Part shown: piece by piece, positions 21,871-33,080 of the stretch | How the letters are laid out: each line of letters starts with the position of its first letter | Position numbering within the stretch: the stretch's first letter is position 1 | DNA from: Ulva prolifera | Lineage: Eukaryota > Chlorophyta > Ulvophyceae > Ulvales > Ulvaceae | Direction: 5' to 3' | DNA length: 64,000 nucleotides | Assembly: GCA_023078555.1 (NCBI GenBank) | Contig: CM041201.1 | Coordinates: 749,213 to 813,212, forward strand | Position numbers and translations under genes: made by a program | The notes under the pieces: model-generated | Seen by the model: the letters and a program-made list of their open reading frames with translations, nothing else | The model's database searches: none | What the model was told of the DNA's origin: nothing

Positions 21871-24144
21871 CTACGCCCCGCGGTGGCGAGCACACGTCGT
21901 CTCCAAACCACCCTCGCTCTCCACCACCAGCTTAAGCGTCCGGAAGTACAGCCCGTCCCGCACGATGCGCGCGGTCGCGGGGAACGTGTTGTGGCCGAAG
22001 ACTGCGAGAGCGCCCCTGTCCGCGAGGTCGTCGAGCAGCGCGGTGCGGCCCCATGTGCCGTACGGCCGGTCCGTGTCAAAGAGGGACAGGAAGTACGGGT
22101 TCTCGACGCCGATGACCTCCGAGAGGACGGTGTCGCCGAGGTAGAAGAGGGGCGGGCCGGAGGTGGGGATGATCTCGTAGATGGTGTGGCCGGGGCTGTG
22201 CCAGGAGCCGTTGCCGACGGCGGTGATGTTGGGCAGGATCTCGTCGCCGAACTCGAAGAGGTGCAGCTGCGACTCGACCTGCATGCATGCATGCATGTGT
22301 GACGATGCGTGATGATCGGATGAGTGGAGTTGGGAATAGTCGCACGTGGAGGGGCGGGGGGGGAGGCTGCGAGCAGTGCAGCGAGCGGCGCTGTCACTCC
22401 TGAGGCAACGGGGAAGCTCGTGGATGCATGCATGCAGCACTGGCACAGCCGCCCGGCGCCGGCAGAGCATGCGGTCATCTCAGACTGGCCTGTGCAGAGA
22501 CCGCGGTGCTGTCGACAGCACCATGTGCCAGCACACGCGCCATGCAGCTGGGCACGTACCGGCCTGTAAAAGAGAATTCTGATCCGCTCGCACACCCACC
22601 TGTGCACCGCATCTCCCGCCCACCCCTGCCTCCCCTCCGACTCCCCTCTAGACGCTTTCAGGCGCATGGCAACAGCACACGGATCAACGCAGAGATACTC
22701 AAACTATCGCACATCCACATCCACGAGCACCTTGAGCTCCGCATATATCATCGCAATTCCGCCACATGCAGGCTGCCACCGGGACCTCCAGCCATCACAG
22801 AGAAGTCACGCGACGCCGGTGCGCACCCCATCAATCACCTCATTCGCAGCCTGCGCCAGGAACGCGAGGTACCCTTGCTCGATATCCGATTCATTGAACG
22901 GGCTCCCGAGCCCACGCCAGTACTCAAACTCCACGCGCGACAAGTACACCGTCGCCTCGGGGAACGCCTGCGTGCCGTCGGTGTCTAATAGCACCCCGCC
23001 GGCGTGGTCGAGGTGGCCGTGCGTGAGCAACACGTGCGTGATGGACTCCCGGGGGATGCCCTGGGCTTCGAGGGTCGGCACGAGGCGGCCGAGGCCCTCG
23101 CCGAAGTCCGAGCGGGGGCCGTTGCCGGCGTCGCAGAGGATGCGGTGGCCGGCCATGTCTTCGAGGTAGAGGACGTTGTTGCTCAGCTTGACCTTGTCGC
23201 TGGGCAGGTGCTGCGCCTCGAGTGCGCGGCGGGCTAGAGGCTCCTGTATGCGGGTGCGGGTGCGTTGGGGATAGCTGAGGTCAGCACTCTGTGTTGAGGT
23301 CAGCACTCTGTGTTGAGGTCAGCACTCTGTGTTGAGGTCAGCACTCTGTGTTGAGGTCAGCACTCTGTGTTGAGGTCAGCACTCTGTGTTGAGGTCAGCA
23401 CTCTGTGTTGAGGTCAGCACTCTGTGTTGAGGTCAGCACTCTGTGTTGAGGTCAGCACTCTGTGTTGAGGTCAGCACTCTGTGTTGAGGTGTGCACTCTG
23501 TGTTGAGGTCAGCACTCTGTGTTGAGGTGTGCACTCTGTGTTGAGGTGTGCACTCTGTGTTGAGGTCAGCACTCTGTGTTGAGGTGTGCACTCTAGAGGC
23601 ACATCGATCGACATTGAAGATAACATCAACGTTAAGCGGGCTGGTAGTTGCTCAACCCACAACCATAGATTCGCCTTGCACGGGAGGGACAGCTGACCCG
23701 CATTGTTGGCCTGGGCATTTAGACAGCAAGTATTGTGATGCCTGCCAGAGTGACGCCTGAACTAAAATGCAACATGCATCACACCCCATGCGGTTGCTGA
23801 CAAGCCAATTTTGGATATGCTGTGAAGCTTGCTGTGAAGCTTGCTGTGAGCACTGTGATGCTGCCAGAACAGTGAGGTCGTCGTCCTAGCCCTGCCCTGT
23901 CAGAGCCATTGCACTGTATGGCAGACATGACATTGTGGCACAGACAACCAAGACGGACCGAGACATCAAAGATCCCGGACAGGTCAATCTCCAGCATCCC
24001 GTCTTCGATCACAGCAGCCGTTCGGAACCCCTGCATGCTGAAGTATTGCATTCCCGAGTTAACGTTCTCACAGCTGTGCGCGGCTACAGGTGTTCCGATG
24101 GCGCCTGAGGCAGCCAGTGCTGCGAGTAGAGGTAGAATCATCAT
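21871..24144 (-). CDS. Secreted metallo-beta-lactamase-fold hydrolase
   Basis: Minus-strand exons 24144-23965, 23243-22827 and 22278-21871 give 335 residues, all phase 0. The first exon starts with a signal peptide (MMILPLLAALAASGAIGTPVAA) and reads into GFRTAAVIEDGMLEIDLSGIFD, the usual N-terminal strand of the fold. Metal ligands are all visible: THGHLDHAGG (residues ~134-143; HxHxDH), GSWHSPGHT, the bridging Asp in YLGDTV, and FGHNTFPATAR. This is the family of lactonase/glyoxylase-II-like MBL enzymes; the substrate is unknown and the export is inferred from the signal peptide. The donor GAT/GTCTCG of exon 1 is weak, but the resulting protein join matches the family spacing. Intron 1 (23964-23244) contains the 19-bp minisatellite. 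Confidence 0.78.
23276..23595 (+). repeat. 19-bp minisatellite, 17 units, in intron 1 of the MBL gene
   Basis: Exact 19-bp period, unit TCAGCACTCTGTGTTGAGG. Eleven identical units are followed by a mix in which CA is replaced by GT at one place, in the order variant, standard, variant, variant, standard, variant. The constant spacing and two-allele pattern show recent, ongoing unit turnover. Confidence 0.95.
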
Positions 24145-24673
24145 CCTGCAAATACAAACGTTGCGTCTGTTCGTGGTGCTGCCTACTTGCGCCTCATCGA
24201 GGTCTGACGGAGCGCGGCTGTCCACCATCGGCCTTTACCCGGACCGGCTACAGCTACGACACATCGCAAACATGTTCGCGCGTTGTTATACTTCCGTTCA
24301 CCAAATCTCCACAGGATCTGGCTATCATCACAGGCATGCATGCCAGCATCCGCGGCGCTGGTGCGGGCGCGACACTGTCGACAGTCCAAATGGCAACCTG
24401 AAGAAGCTGACACGAAACGAACACACACACACACACGCAATGTAGCTTCACGATGTAAGAACTGGCCGGAATAGCAGCGCGTTGCATGCACCGAATAGAG
24501 CAACAACCTGCCGACATGCATTGCGGTTGACCACAGTTCCGGCAGCAGCATGCAGGCGCCCAGTGAAAAGAAAAGGGCGCTGACATCCGACCCGGAGCTA
24601 CCATCAACGCCACATGATGTCATCATGCCCACCCGCATGCACTGCTGCTGCCACCCAATCAACACAGCACCCA

Positions 24674-24694
24674 CCCCCCCCCCCCCCCCCCCCC
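24674..24694 (+). repeat. Poly-C tract (21 nt)
   Basis: Uninterrupted run of 21 C in intergenic DNA. Confidence 0.9.
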
Positions 24695-26244
24695 ACTTCT
24701 TTGTGTGAACAAAGAAACGCGAAGGATTATGTGCCCTCCGTTCATTGACAGGCCCCTGGACAACATGGTGACATGCTCTGTGGGCAATGGGCACCACCAG
24801 CCGCAAGTTTGGGTCTCACGCACCTGGCCTGACCTGGCCTCGTTGCTGTCGTGCAATGTGTACCAGGTGACGGACAGGATGGCTGCAGTACCTATGTCTT
24901 TGTCTATTTGCACCTGCAGCAGCATTAGCGGCCGTGAGGGCAGGCTTGGCCACTGGCAGGCCTGCATTGCACATGGGCGCAACCTTCTTGCATGGCAGAG
25001 CTCTTGCGGGGCGCCCCTGCATCCATGGCTTTTGTATCCTGTAGGGCCCATCACATACCTCTCAAGAGATGACATGAATTGCCTTGATCAACGCTGGGTG
25101 ATGGCTGCTTGTGTGCGGTAGCTCAAGGTCCACAGCAGCAGCTGTTAGCTAGCTAACTGTAACGTGATGTTATGCCACAACTGTCACTTGCGGTTGTACT
25201 ACTCCAGCTCTCAGAAGTGCAAGATGCAGCCTACACACGTCGATAAATCGGGTGCGGGACAGCTGTACAGTACGTCGGTTGACACAGCAACGTTCCGTGA
25301 GAAACGGGTTCGGATTTGTAAAACTCAGTTCCGGATCTGCCAACGGAACCTCGACGATGCTGTTGACCACGACCGCACACGTGTTGTCACTGTGGCCATG
25401 CATGGCCATGCCACATCTACATATCGATCCAATCGGAGGTTTATATGTGTGAATGCATGCCGCCCGCGCACTCCGGCGCCTGCCCTGAGCTGGGCCCGGG
25501 GCGCCCGCTCCCTCGAGGATCCGTGTGACCTTGCAGCATATACAGCGCAGCGCTTGCGGTCATATCACTGAATCATCACACCGCGCAGTGTCGTGCCGTG
25601 TGACGTGCAACAGAACTTTACAAAGCCTGATGAACAGGTTTGGGTGCCCTTCAATCGCTTGCGGAAGCGGTCGATATGCCGACGCAAGTTTGTAAATTGA
25701 CGTTACCGCCCGAGCTGGCGGCGCGCGGCGGGAGCACATGCGGCCACGGTTGTTCGGAGCTGCTACATATCCTCTTGAAGATCTGGCCAAGTGATCCCAG
25801 ATTTACCTCAATTTACATGTGCACGTGCGAATGCTGGGTAATCGAGATGCGCATGCGCCGCCAGGCCGCCGGCCTTCGCGTGCGCTTCCATGGATCCCAG
25901 GTGGCATCTCCATGCATGCACTTCACAGTTCACTGAGAACATCACTTTGCTGCATAGTCATCATAACGCGAGGCCTCGCATCCACCATGTTGGAGGTCAA
26001 GGGCATCGTGATTAGCATTCTGGTTCCGCAACACCTGCAGCGTGTGCATGAGGCCTTCCCATCATATGTACGAACATCCTTCTTCATCCCCCCCCCCACG
26101 GCTGCTGCCTGCGGCGGCTGCGGCACTAGCTGCTGCGCAGCGAGTGTGTCCATGGCCGCGATGCACTCGCATGAAAATAGGCAGCGCAAGCCAGACCGCT
26201 GTCAAAACGCGTCCAGTCGAGGCACCAAGCGGCGTACGGTCCCG

Positions 26245-26312
26245 TTGACTCGGAGTTGGAGATGTCCTCTTCAGGATACGGCTCAGCAACTCTAACTCTA
26301 CCTGACTTTACA
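26245..26312 (-). repeat. Dispersed repeat, family B
   Basis: Minus-strand copy with the core TTGCTGAGCCGTATCCTGAA followed by GAGGACAT and CAACTCCGAGT. Other copies are at 26632-26700, 27945-28015, 31848-31912 and 32155-32235. Confidence 0.6.
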
Positions 26313-26631
26313 CACGGGCCTCCAGCAGGGGTCTCGATTGCGCGCGTCTTCCAGCTAAATGCCAGATCCAAGCCGTACGTACGCCGCTCGGAGCTGGCAC
26401 TCCACAGCAGCACCGGCCGTGCGTACGGCACCTGAGCAAGTCCTGCCGCCTGTGCTGCTGGGCTGGCACCAAATTGACGCATGTGTCCAGCACCCACTGC
26501 CGGCCGGGGTCTGCAGCGACGGTATCCTGTAGCGCCGGAGCCCTCTCTACAGCCGGTTTGGTAAGTCCTGGGTGGTACACCCGACTCCGGGCCTCACAAG
26601 GTGGACTTGATGATTAAGAGGGGCATGCATG

Positions 26632-26700
26632 TAAAGTAAAGTAAATCTAAATTTACTGAGCCGTATCCTATTGGACATTGACAACTCCGAATGAACGAGA
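26632..26700 (+). repeat. Dispersed repeat, family B
   Basis: Plus-strand copy: AGTAAAGTAAATCTAAATTT, then CTGAGCCGTATCCT and GACATTGACAACTCCGAATG. Confidence 0.6.
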
Positions 26701-27512
26701 CCACATATGCCGACATGCCGGCATGTTTGCGCATCACCTGGTCGGGATCGGCGACATGCCGTCTGCATGCAGCGCGGCGCCATGCTGTGGCGAGAGCACG
26801 CCGGACCCAGAATCACAAACAACCGCATCATGCATGCCGAACACGTCGTGTCCTGAAGTATTTGCGGGCGAGTACGTTTGGAATCGCATCCGCAGCCCTC
26901 CGCGTTCGCATGTCTGGCGGCCCCCAGGAGCGCTGCGGCAGGGACGTCCAGCAACATATGCCATATGGTCACTGCAAGAGTTCCTCTCAGCATGCTGTGG
27001 CGCTGTCTGGTGATCTGCAGTGGCGCGGACTGGGGATTTGCTGTGGCGGTATCTGGCGACATGCTGTGGCACTGTCTGGTTATCTGCAGCGCATATGGCT
27101 CCATCTGGAATCGCTGAAGCGATTGATCGCTTAAGCGAAATTTCTGGAAGTGCTGTGTTGAAATCTGCAGCGCATGTGGCGCCATCTGGAAGTTCTCTTT
27201 GAAAGTCCGATCTGGAAATCTGCCGAAAATGGGGCGCTACCTGATGCTATGCAGCACTGCATGCCATCCGAGCAGGTTGGCGAATGGTACATGAGGTCGG
27301 TATCCGTGGCTAGAAGGGCTCGCGCGGGCCGGCAGCCTAAACTCAGAGCACTGAACACCGCATATGCACGCTGCCGCAGCTGCAGGCAGATCCCCGCCAG
27401 CATCCAGGAGGTACCGGTACCACGCCGGTGAGCGCCTCGCCGCCTTGGGGCGGCCGCGGCCCTCAGGGCGGACTCAGGTGGAGCGTGGTAGGCGCCCCCC
27501 CAGCCTCCCCAG

Positions 27513-27533
27513 CCCCCCCCCCCCCCCCCCCCC
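27513..27533 (+). repeat. Poly-C tract (21 nt)
   Basis: Uninterrupted run of 21 C in intergenic DNA. Confidence 0.9.
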
Positions 27534-27944
27534 TGAAACGCGATGCACAGCTCATGAGCCGCTGTCCTGCAGTCGAGAGCTGGCATAGGGCACACGAGCA
27601 CGGGCTGTTACATGGCGCGGCAGATGGCAGTGATAGTCTCCACAGCGTCGTATCACAAATTTTTTGGATCACACAAACTTGATTCGGAAGCCTCAGCGTC
27701 TTGTCGCCGGACGATGCCGCATGGACATGCACGTGAATTTGACCTTTAGCTACGTCCGTGAGCGTTCAGGTGGCAGTCCTGGGAGACTTCGAAAGGCATG
27801 ATGCAGACACTCTCTCGCTGGGCGGCAGGATCGCAGGGGCTGAGTAGCAGAGTCCGCCCGGAGCCTGAATTTGTACTCTGACTCATTGGCTGGCGTGTGT
27901 GTTGGTGGTTGCTCCTGCAGTCGATGCGGATTGCAGCTATGTCA

Positions 27945-28015
27945 AGTGCAGTAAGGTAATTCCAAGTTTGCTGAGCCGTAGCCTGAAGAGGACATTGACA
28001 GCTCCGAATGGATGG
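27945..28015 (+). repeat. Dispersed repeat, family B
   Basis: Plus-strand copy sharing TTTGCTGAGCCGTAGCCTGA and GAGGACATTGACAGCTCCGA with the family. Confidence 0.6.
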
Positions 28016-28389
28016 GCCCAAATGCCATGTGTCAGTTGATTTGAGTTGGTGCTCAGCCCTAACACGGCCCGAGATCTTGTAGCTTCAGTTACATTCGTCA
28101 GAGATCAGGGCACCAGCGAGTGCTGCTCCGCCCGGGTGGTGGCCCTCGGGTTGCAATGATCATGCATGCAGATGAAGACAGCTCCAAGCGCAGCCATGGA
28201 AGCATGCACAAGGGCCAGCTGTCAGCAGCATGTGCACCGTGATGGTGTTGGAGAGGCGAGCGCGACGGCATGTAGCGCAATCCATTCGGAGCCGTCAATG
28301 GCCTCCAAAGCATGCAGCTCGATGAATGTGGATGTACGATACATCTACAAGGTGGGAGCAGGTATGCCTGTGGGAATCTGTGGCAACCC

Positions 28390-28423
28390 TGTGGTACAGC
28401 GGCCATATCACTGGGTTAACCAC
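28390..28423 (+). repeat. Solo arm of the fold-back element
   Basis: Matches the right arm of the 7511-7587 element (GTGGTACAGCGGCCATATCA, then CTGG and a CCAC end). Confidence 0.5.
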
Positions 28424-28540
28424 CTGGCAATTGCCACAGAATCCAGTGCTCCCCTGGTGCAGACTTGTCTAGGTCGGCATAACGCAAGTGCAGCAGATCA
28501 TACACATGTTGATGTGAGTCTGCTTGCAGAGAGTGGTACA

Positions 28541-28600
28541 AGGACAAAGGCAGCAAGGCGGGCAGCACCGCGAAAGAAGCAAACAGACAAAGCAAACACA
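28541..28600 (-). repeat. Dispersed repeat, family C
   Basis: On the minus strand it reads TTTGTCTGTTTGCTTCTTTC, then GCGGTGCTGCCCGCCTTGCT and GCCTTTGTCCTTGTACC. It aligns over about 70 bases with 33015-33080 and over the shorter core with 14462-14512 and 58200-58250. Confidence 0.65.
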
Positions 28601-29493
28601 CAGACACCCACGCACGCGAAACCCACCACGCCCAAAAAAAAAAACCCAGCAAATCCCAGCAAAACCCAGCAAAACAAAAACCCAGCAGCAGTCTGCTTGC
28701 AGAGAGTGTCACAGCTGCGCTGTGCACTGCATGTAGGGCTTTGGTGTCAGTCCCAGATCTTAAGATTTGACTGGCAATTGACAGGCATTGTCTACCGACT
28801 GGTACGTAATCATAGCAGCCCAGATATCAATTTGCCACAGTGGCCACGATGGAGGTTGGGGGTGGTGGGGAGGTGCGGGCGGGGAGGCGCTCGCTCCACC
28901 CACCGGTTTTCACCCGAACTCGGGGTGTTGGAAATATTTGGAGGTGGACAGGACCACACATGGATCCCACCTGCCACATAAATTACATCTGAAACTCCTA
29001 CAAGTGCCAAGCAAGCCAACAAGCTGCTGGAATTGGGGGCTGGCATGGCGGGTTCGCTCGGCCTCAGTCTGCTGAGTCACGCTGAACGTGGATGTGAACA
29101 CACCGAGTTTGGCTGAAATCCAGAGCACCGGCACCTCAAGTCTGCTGCGCACTGGAAAGCCCATGCATGCAGGGGATGCTAGAATTGCAGTGAGACGAGT
29201 CTCGCTTGGTTGGAGTTCTTGGACGAACTATCACCATTCAGGTGCCTTTTGCACATACAGGTACAGCTTCGCCTCGATGCTTGCACAACGCATAGAGGTA
29301 GGCGGGGCCGGTGGATGTCGCCGTCGCGATAGGTCACGAGACACGATATAGAGTCAGTAGATTCGTCCACAGCGATTCATCACGCACCAAATACTGGAAG
29401 TGCGCGAATTTGAGCTGTCAGGGGAGAGTTTCCAGCTGTTTCACGACGCTCGGGCAGGGCATACACATCGCCCATAGACAAAGCTGAGTGAAG

Positions 29494-31119
29494 ATGGCGC
29501 CGGGACTCATCTTGGCACCAACGAGTGAAACAGTAGAAATGGCTCATGCCACGTTGCTTGCAGCTTTGGACGCTATGGCTGACGGCGCACGGTTTGATCG
29601 CAGATCAACGGTTGCGGGTACGCTCTCAACTGCAGATTTCACGAACCCTCGCATCAGAGTACACAATGCCATGAAAGAGGTTTCACTGCGAAGCATTTGG
29701 ATTGATGTCGCAGTGCCTCCGCACCAAACTGTGTCACCGTTTGAGGCATCCACTGTTGCCAGTCGCCCTGACAGTGGCGAGAACGCAGCCAACAGTGACG
29801 TCAACCATGTCAGTCCCACCAACGCGAGTCTTCGTGCTTTGTCTCGCGTAGATGCTGCCACCATTCACAGCGATCAGGTGCGACTGGGCCATAATGGAAC
29901 AAGCTCGTCGGGCTCAAGGCGACTTCCGTCCGTGCCCAGAGTCATGGAACGGCAGCAACAAAATGGAAGGCAAGCAGTATATTGGACTGATCCCAGGGAC
30001 TTCCCCGTGACACCAGGTATTGGTCGCTGCGAAGGCAGCATATGAATTGGCCATTGTGTTATTGTGTTTTTGTGACAACATGCCATTGATGCTGAAAACA
30101 GTGCCCTATGATGTTTTGAAGGGCCGCCCGGTGGTACACTGTTAGCGGAGATGATCGATTACAATCCCAATCAACAGAACATGGACCAGCCTCGGGTCAT
30201 GCAGACGGCAGCAGAAAGCCTGTTGATGTCCTCGCATGAAACCAACACTCAGCTGATCCCAGGCCCTCCACCCCTTCAGCGCCGCGATCAGTCAGGAGCT
30301 GTTCACACCAGCTCGTCAGGCATCAATGCCCCCCGGTTTCCGCACTCGGTGCCCCCTCCACAGCCACCGGCTTCGATCAGCTACTTGCACGGTCATCCCC
30401 AACACACTGAGCCCACCCCAGGTACTCGTACAGCATTAACTGATAGTCCCGTCAGCTCGCTGACCCTGCAGCATAGAGATCAGTCAGGCGCTCCACACGA
30501 CACGTGGTCAGGCGCCCATGCCCCTCAAGCACTGCACCCCCACACCTTCCAATTGCTGACCGCGGTGTCTCCACCAGAGCCACCACCGGCTCCGATGAGC
30601 TACGCTCGCGGCCATCACCAACACACCGAGCCCGCTCAAGGCCCTCCAACCGCATCCCCTCATGGTCTCCGCCGCCCTCGCGACCCAGAGCATCCCGCTC
30701 ACGCAAATTCCCTCTACGGCAGCTCGTCAGGCTTTCATGCAGCTCGAATGCCGCATGCAGCCCCCCCTCCAGAGCTTCCAGAAAATTCGTGGATCAACAC
30801 CCTGATGCTCCTCGGAGCTGCGGCCCCCTCCGATGGTGCTCGGCATGACCCTCCAGCAGCACTCACTCGAAACGACGACACGTACACGAGCCAGACACGC
30901 CTTGATCAGCCAGGAGCTCCCTCCAGCAATTTGACAAGCCTGGTTAACCATCGTATGAATGCCCACGATATAATTGCCAGCTATCAAGCAAATATGGGCT
31001 GGCTGCCAGGTGCGCGTGGCTACAGTGCTCGGCTCGGAGATATGCGACAAGGCTCGTTCGTCTCCAGCCCAGAATCGCAAACAGGAAACGTAGCAGCCGG
31101 ACCCTTCAGGCGTTACTAA
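29494..31119 (+). CDS. Hypothetical Pro/His-rich, probably disordered protein
   Basis: Exons 29494-30016 and 30146-31119 join in phase 1 across a 129-nt intron (CCAG/GTATTG ... GTTAG), giving 498 residues. ATG 29494 is the first in-frame start. The first ~170 residues are mixed; the rest is rich in Pro, His, Gln and Ser. Two internal repeats are visible, each running from an LQ-RDQSGA block to an HTEP block (QRRDQSGAVHTSSSG ... GHPQHTEPTPG, and QHRDQSGAPHDTWSG ... GHHQHTEPAQG), with a third partial unit. No catalytic or membrane motif was seen. It could be a scaffold or regulatory protein, but no function can be assigned. The second exon, 322 codons long, is the longest single open stretch in its region, which supports coding. 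Confidence 0.5.
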
Positions 31120-31847
31120 GGGAGCCTTGGGCAGACTGCGGGGCCACACAGGCGCGCTATGCAAGAGATGAGACCGCAGCTGTCTGCCCATCTGGCACAT
31201 CGGCACTCTAGCCCGGCTGCAAGCATGAACAGCACCGGCAGAGACTTCAGTGCTCGGCCTCCAGAAGAGGACCAGGTGATCGCAGGGGGCTCTTGAATCT
31301 TGGCTCGGGTGGTCTGCTGCAGCGTGCTGTAGTCCGGCGATGAATGAAGTGGCGGTGGCTTGGTGGTGGCGGGGGTGTTGAGGTGTTCAGGCGGCATGGC
31401 ATCTTTGGCTTTGCTGCCTGCATCTCTAAGCGTAACGTGAGGACGTGCAGCGCTTAATGCAGGGCAGGTCGCAGGAAGCAGGCCTGACAGTGTGACCATT
31501 GATATCTTCCAGCCATTGAGATGCGGGTGCGGAGAGGTCTCGCCATCAGCTCTGTGACAAACAGCCTCGTCCCTCTGCCGGAGCAAAGGCACCGACGTGT
31601 TTCGCAGTCTCGGTGCTTTGGCCCGAGTTGAGGCGCACCACAATGCATTGCGCTGACCAGGCTGACAAAGGCTGTCTGTGCTGATGTACGGTACTTTGTC
31701 ATCGGCAACTGGGTGAAAGCTGTCGCACTCGGAAGCCTGAGCAAAGATCAGAGGAGAAGCCGCCAGACGGAGGAGGAGGCCCTGTGCGTTGCGCACGGTT
31801 GTCTGAGGGGGGGTTTCCAGGTGGTTTACGCCTTCGGCAGATGGTCC

Positions 31848-31912
31848 CGTTCACTCGAAGTTGCCAATGTCCTGTCCAGGAATCGGGTGAGCAAGTACAG
31901 ATTTTACTTGGC
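31848..31912 (-). repeat. Dispersed repeat, family B (diverged)
   Basis: Minus-strand copy: AGTAAAATCTGTACTTGCTC then a diverged core, GGACATTGGCAACTTCGAGT and GAACGGGACC. Confidence 0.5.
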
Positions 31913-32154
31913 AGTGACAGCTGGAGGTTGCTGTGTTGGGCAGGCTTGCAGCGACATGCATGTCCTTCACTGCAGAAGCAGGTACACCAGGCCAGGATGG
32001 CTACTCTTGTGGAAAGACGTACGCGTGTAAAGTGAACTTCTGTCCTGGACCTCATCAGCTGTTCTGCTTTTTGACAGCTGGCACGTTTGAACTCTGTCCT
32101 GCGGTGCAATATGTGTCACCGGACGATGTTACCACAAAGTGTGCAGGAAGGCGC

Positions 32155-32235
32155 TTGCAAAGTAAAGCAAATCACAATCACTGACCATCCTGTACTGACT
32201 CAAGCACAATCGTGACAACCGTGAATGAACTGGAC
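32155..32235 (+). repeat. Dispersed repeat, family B (diverged)
   Basis: Plus-strand, weakest copy: GCAAAGTAAAGCAAATCAC at the left and GACAACCGTGAATGAACTGG at the right match the family order; the middle is diverged. Confidence 0.35.
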
Positions 32236-32463
32236 CACGTGCTGTTGCTGTGCGAAGCATGCGTCAGCAGGAGGTGCCCCTAGGGCGTGCCACTCTGCTC
32301 TTTGCAGGACATTACATCACAAAACAGACCAGTCGGTGTGTCTGTAGGGAGGTATGCCCATGAGCTGGATGGTTCACTGGGCTGAGGTGAAGGTTTGGGA
32401 TGCAGCAGAGCTCACCTACCTCAAGTGAAGGCAGGTGCTCACAGCATACTCAGAGGTCCACAC

Positions 32464-32605
32464 CTGCACCATGTGATACATGTACATACAGTTTCTCGTG
32501 GAACCAATGCGGAGGGAGATACATGTTGATCGACTGCACACCCTCTCTGGCCATATTCATGTAGTCTGTCCTGGATCCATCAGCTCGAAAACCCTCGATT
32601 CTGTT
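32464..32605 (-). CDS. Unrecognised internal exon, minus strand
   Basis: A CATACAG acceptor opens a 142-nt exon encoding NRIEGFRADGSRTDYMNMAR then GVQSINMYLPPHWFHEKLYV and HVSHGA, and it closes at a GCAG/GTGTGG donor (phase 0 in, phase 1 out). Composition and clean splice sites argue for a real exon. The rest of the gene was not resolved, and the family is not recognised. Confidence 0.4.
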
Positions 32606-33014
32606 CTGTATGTGGAAGATTTCAGTGAGCACTTGCCAGCACCGTCGTCTGCAGTGCCCTTGCGCTCCGGCCACCGAACAAGACCCAGCCTGGACTTCAA
32701 GTTGCACGCATGTGATCCTGGTTCCTGGTATACAACATGTTGTCAATGTCACAATGGACATGATCACACGATGTAATCATGCACACACGCGTCCATGCTT
32801 ACACGCATGGGTGACTGATTACACGCATGGGTGACTGACACCGCCAGTCCATCGTTCATAATTTGTCATTGCATGTTGTAAGCTTGGCTCCTTTGGATGG
32901 CATTGGCACCATAAGTGCATGCCGGTCCAGCCTACCTACGACAGAGATCCCGCCTTACGATGTCTCCACCAGAGAATCTCCCATGTTGTGTTTCTCCACA
33001 CACAGATATGCACA

Positions 33015-33080
33015 CATGTGTTTGCTTCGTTTGTCTGCTTCTTTCGCGGTGCTGCACGCCTTGCTGCCTTTGTCCTTAAG
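33015..33080 (+). repeat. Dispersed repeat, family C
   Basis: Plus-strand copy: GTTTGCTTCGTTTGTCTGC, then TTCTTTCGCGGTGCTGCACG and CCTTGCTGCCTTTGTCC; best partner is 28541-28600 in inverted orientation. Confidence 0.65.

Larger units (their letters stand above)
24145..29493. other. Gene-poor, repeat-rich region
   Basis: No complete gene is supported. It holds poly-C runs (24674-24694, 27513-27533), three copies of repeat family B, one arm of the fold-back element, one family C repeat, and a ~69-bp imperfect tandem repeat at 26990-27100 (core GCTGTGGC-CTGTCTGGT-ATCTGCAG). Minus-strand stretches near 25180-25400 (NSIVEVPLADPELSFTNPN) and 26380-26460 (VPYARPVLLWSASSERRTYG) look protein-like and may be isolated exons. 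Confidence 0.35.

Noticed and set aside
23276-23595. Possible CRISPR array
   Set aside because: The 19-bp units are directly adjacent without spacers; it is a minisatellite in a nuclear intron.
26547-27185. 212-codon minus-strand open frame with internal repeats
   Set aside because: The apparent protein repeats come from a ~69-bp non-coding tandem repeat and the frame ends in a family B repeat region.
31116-31796. 226-codon minus-strand open frame
   Set aside because: It begins beside a family B repeat, has no motifs and overlaps the 3' end of the better supported plus-strand gene.
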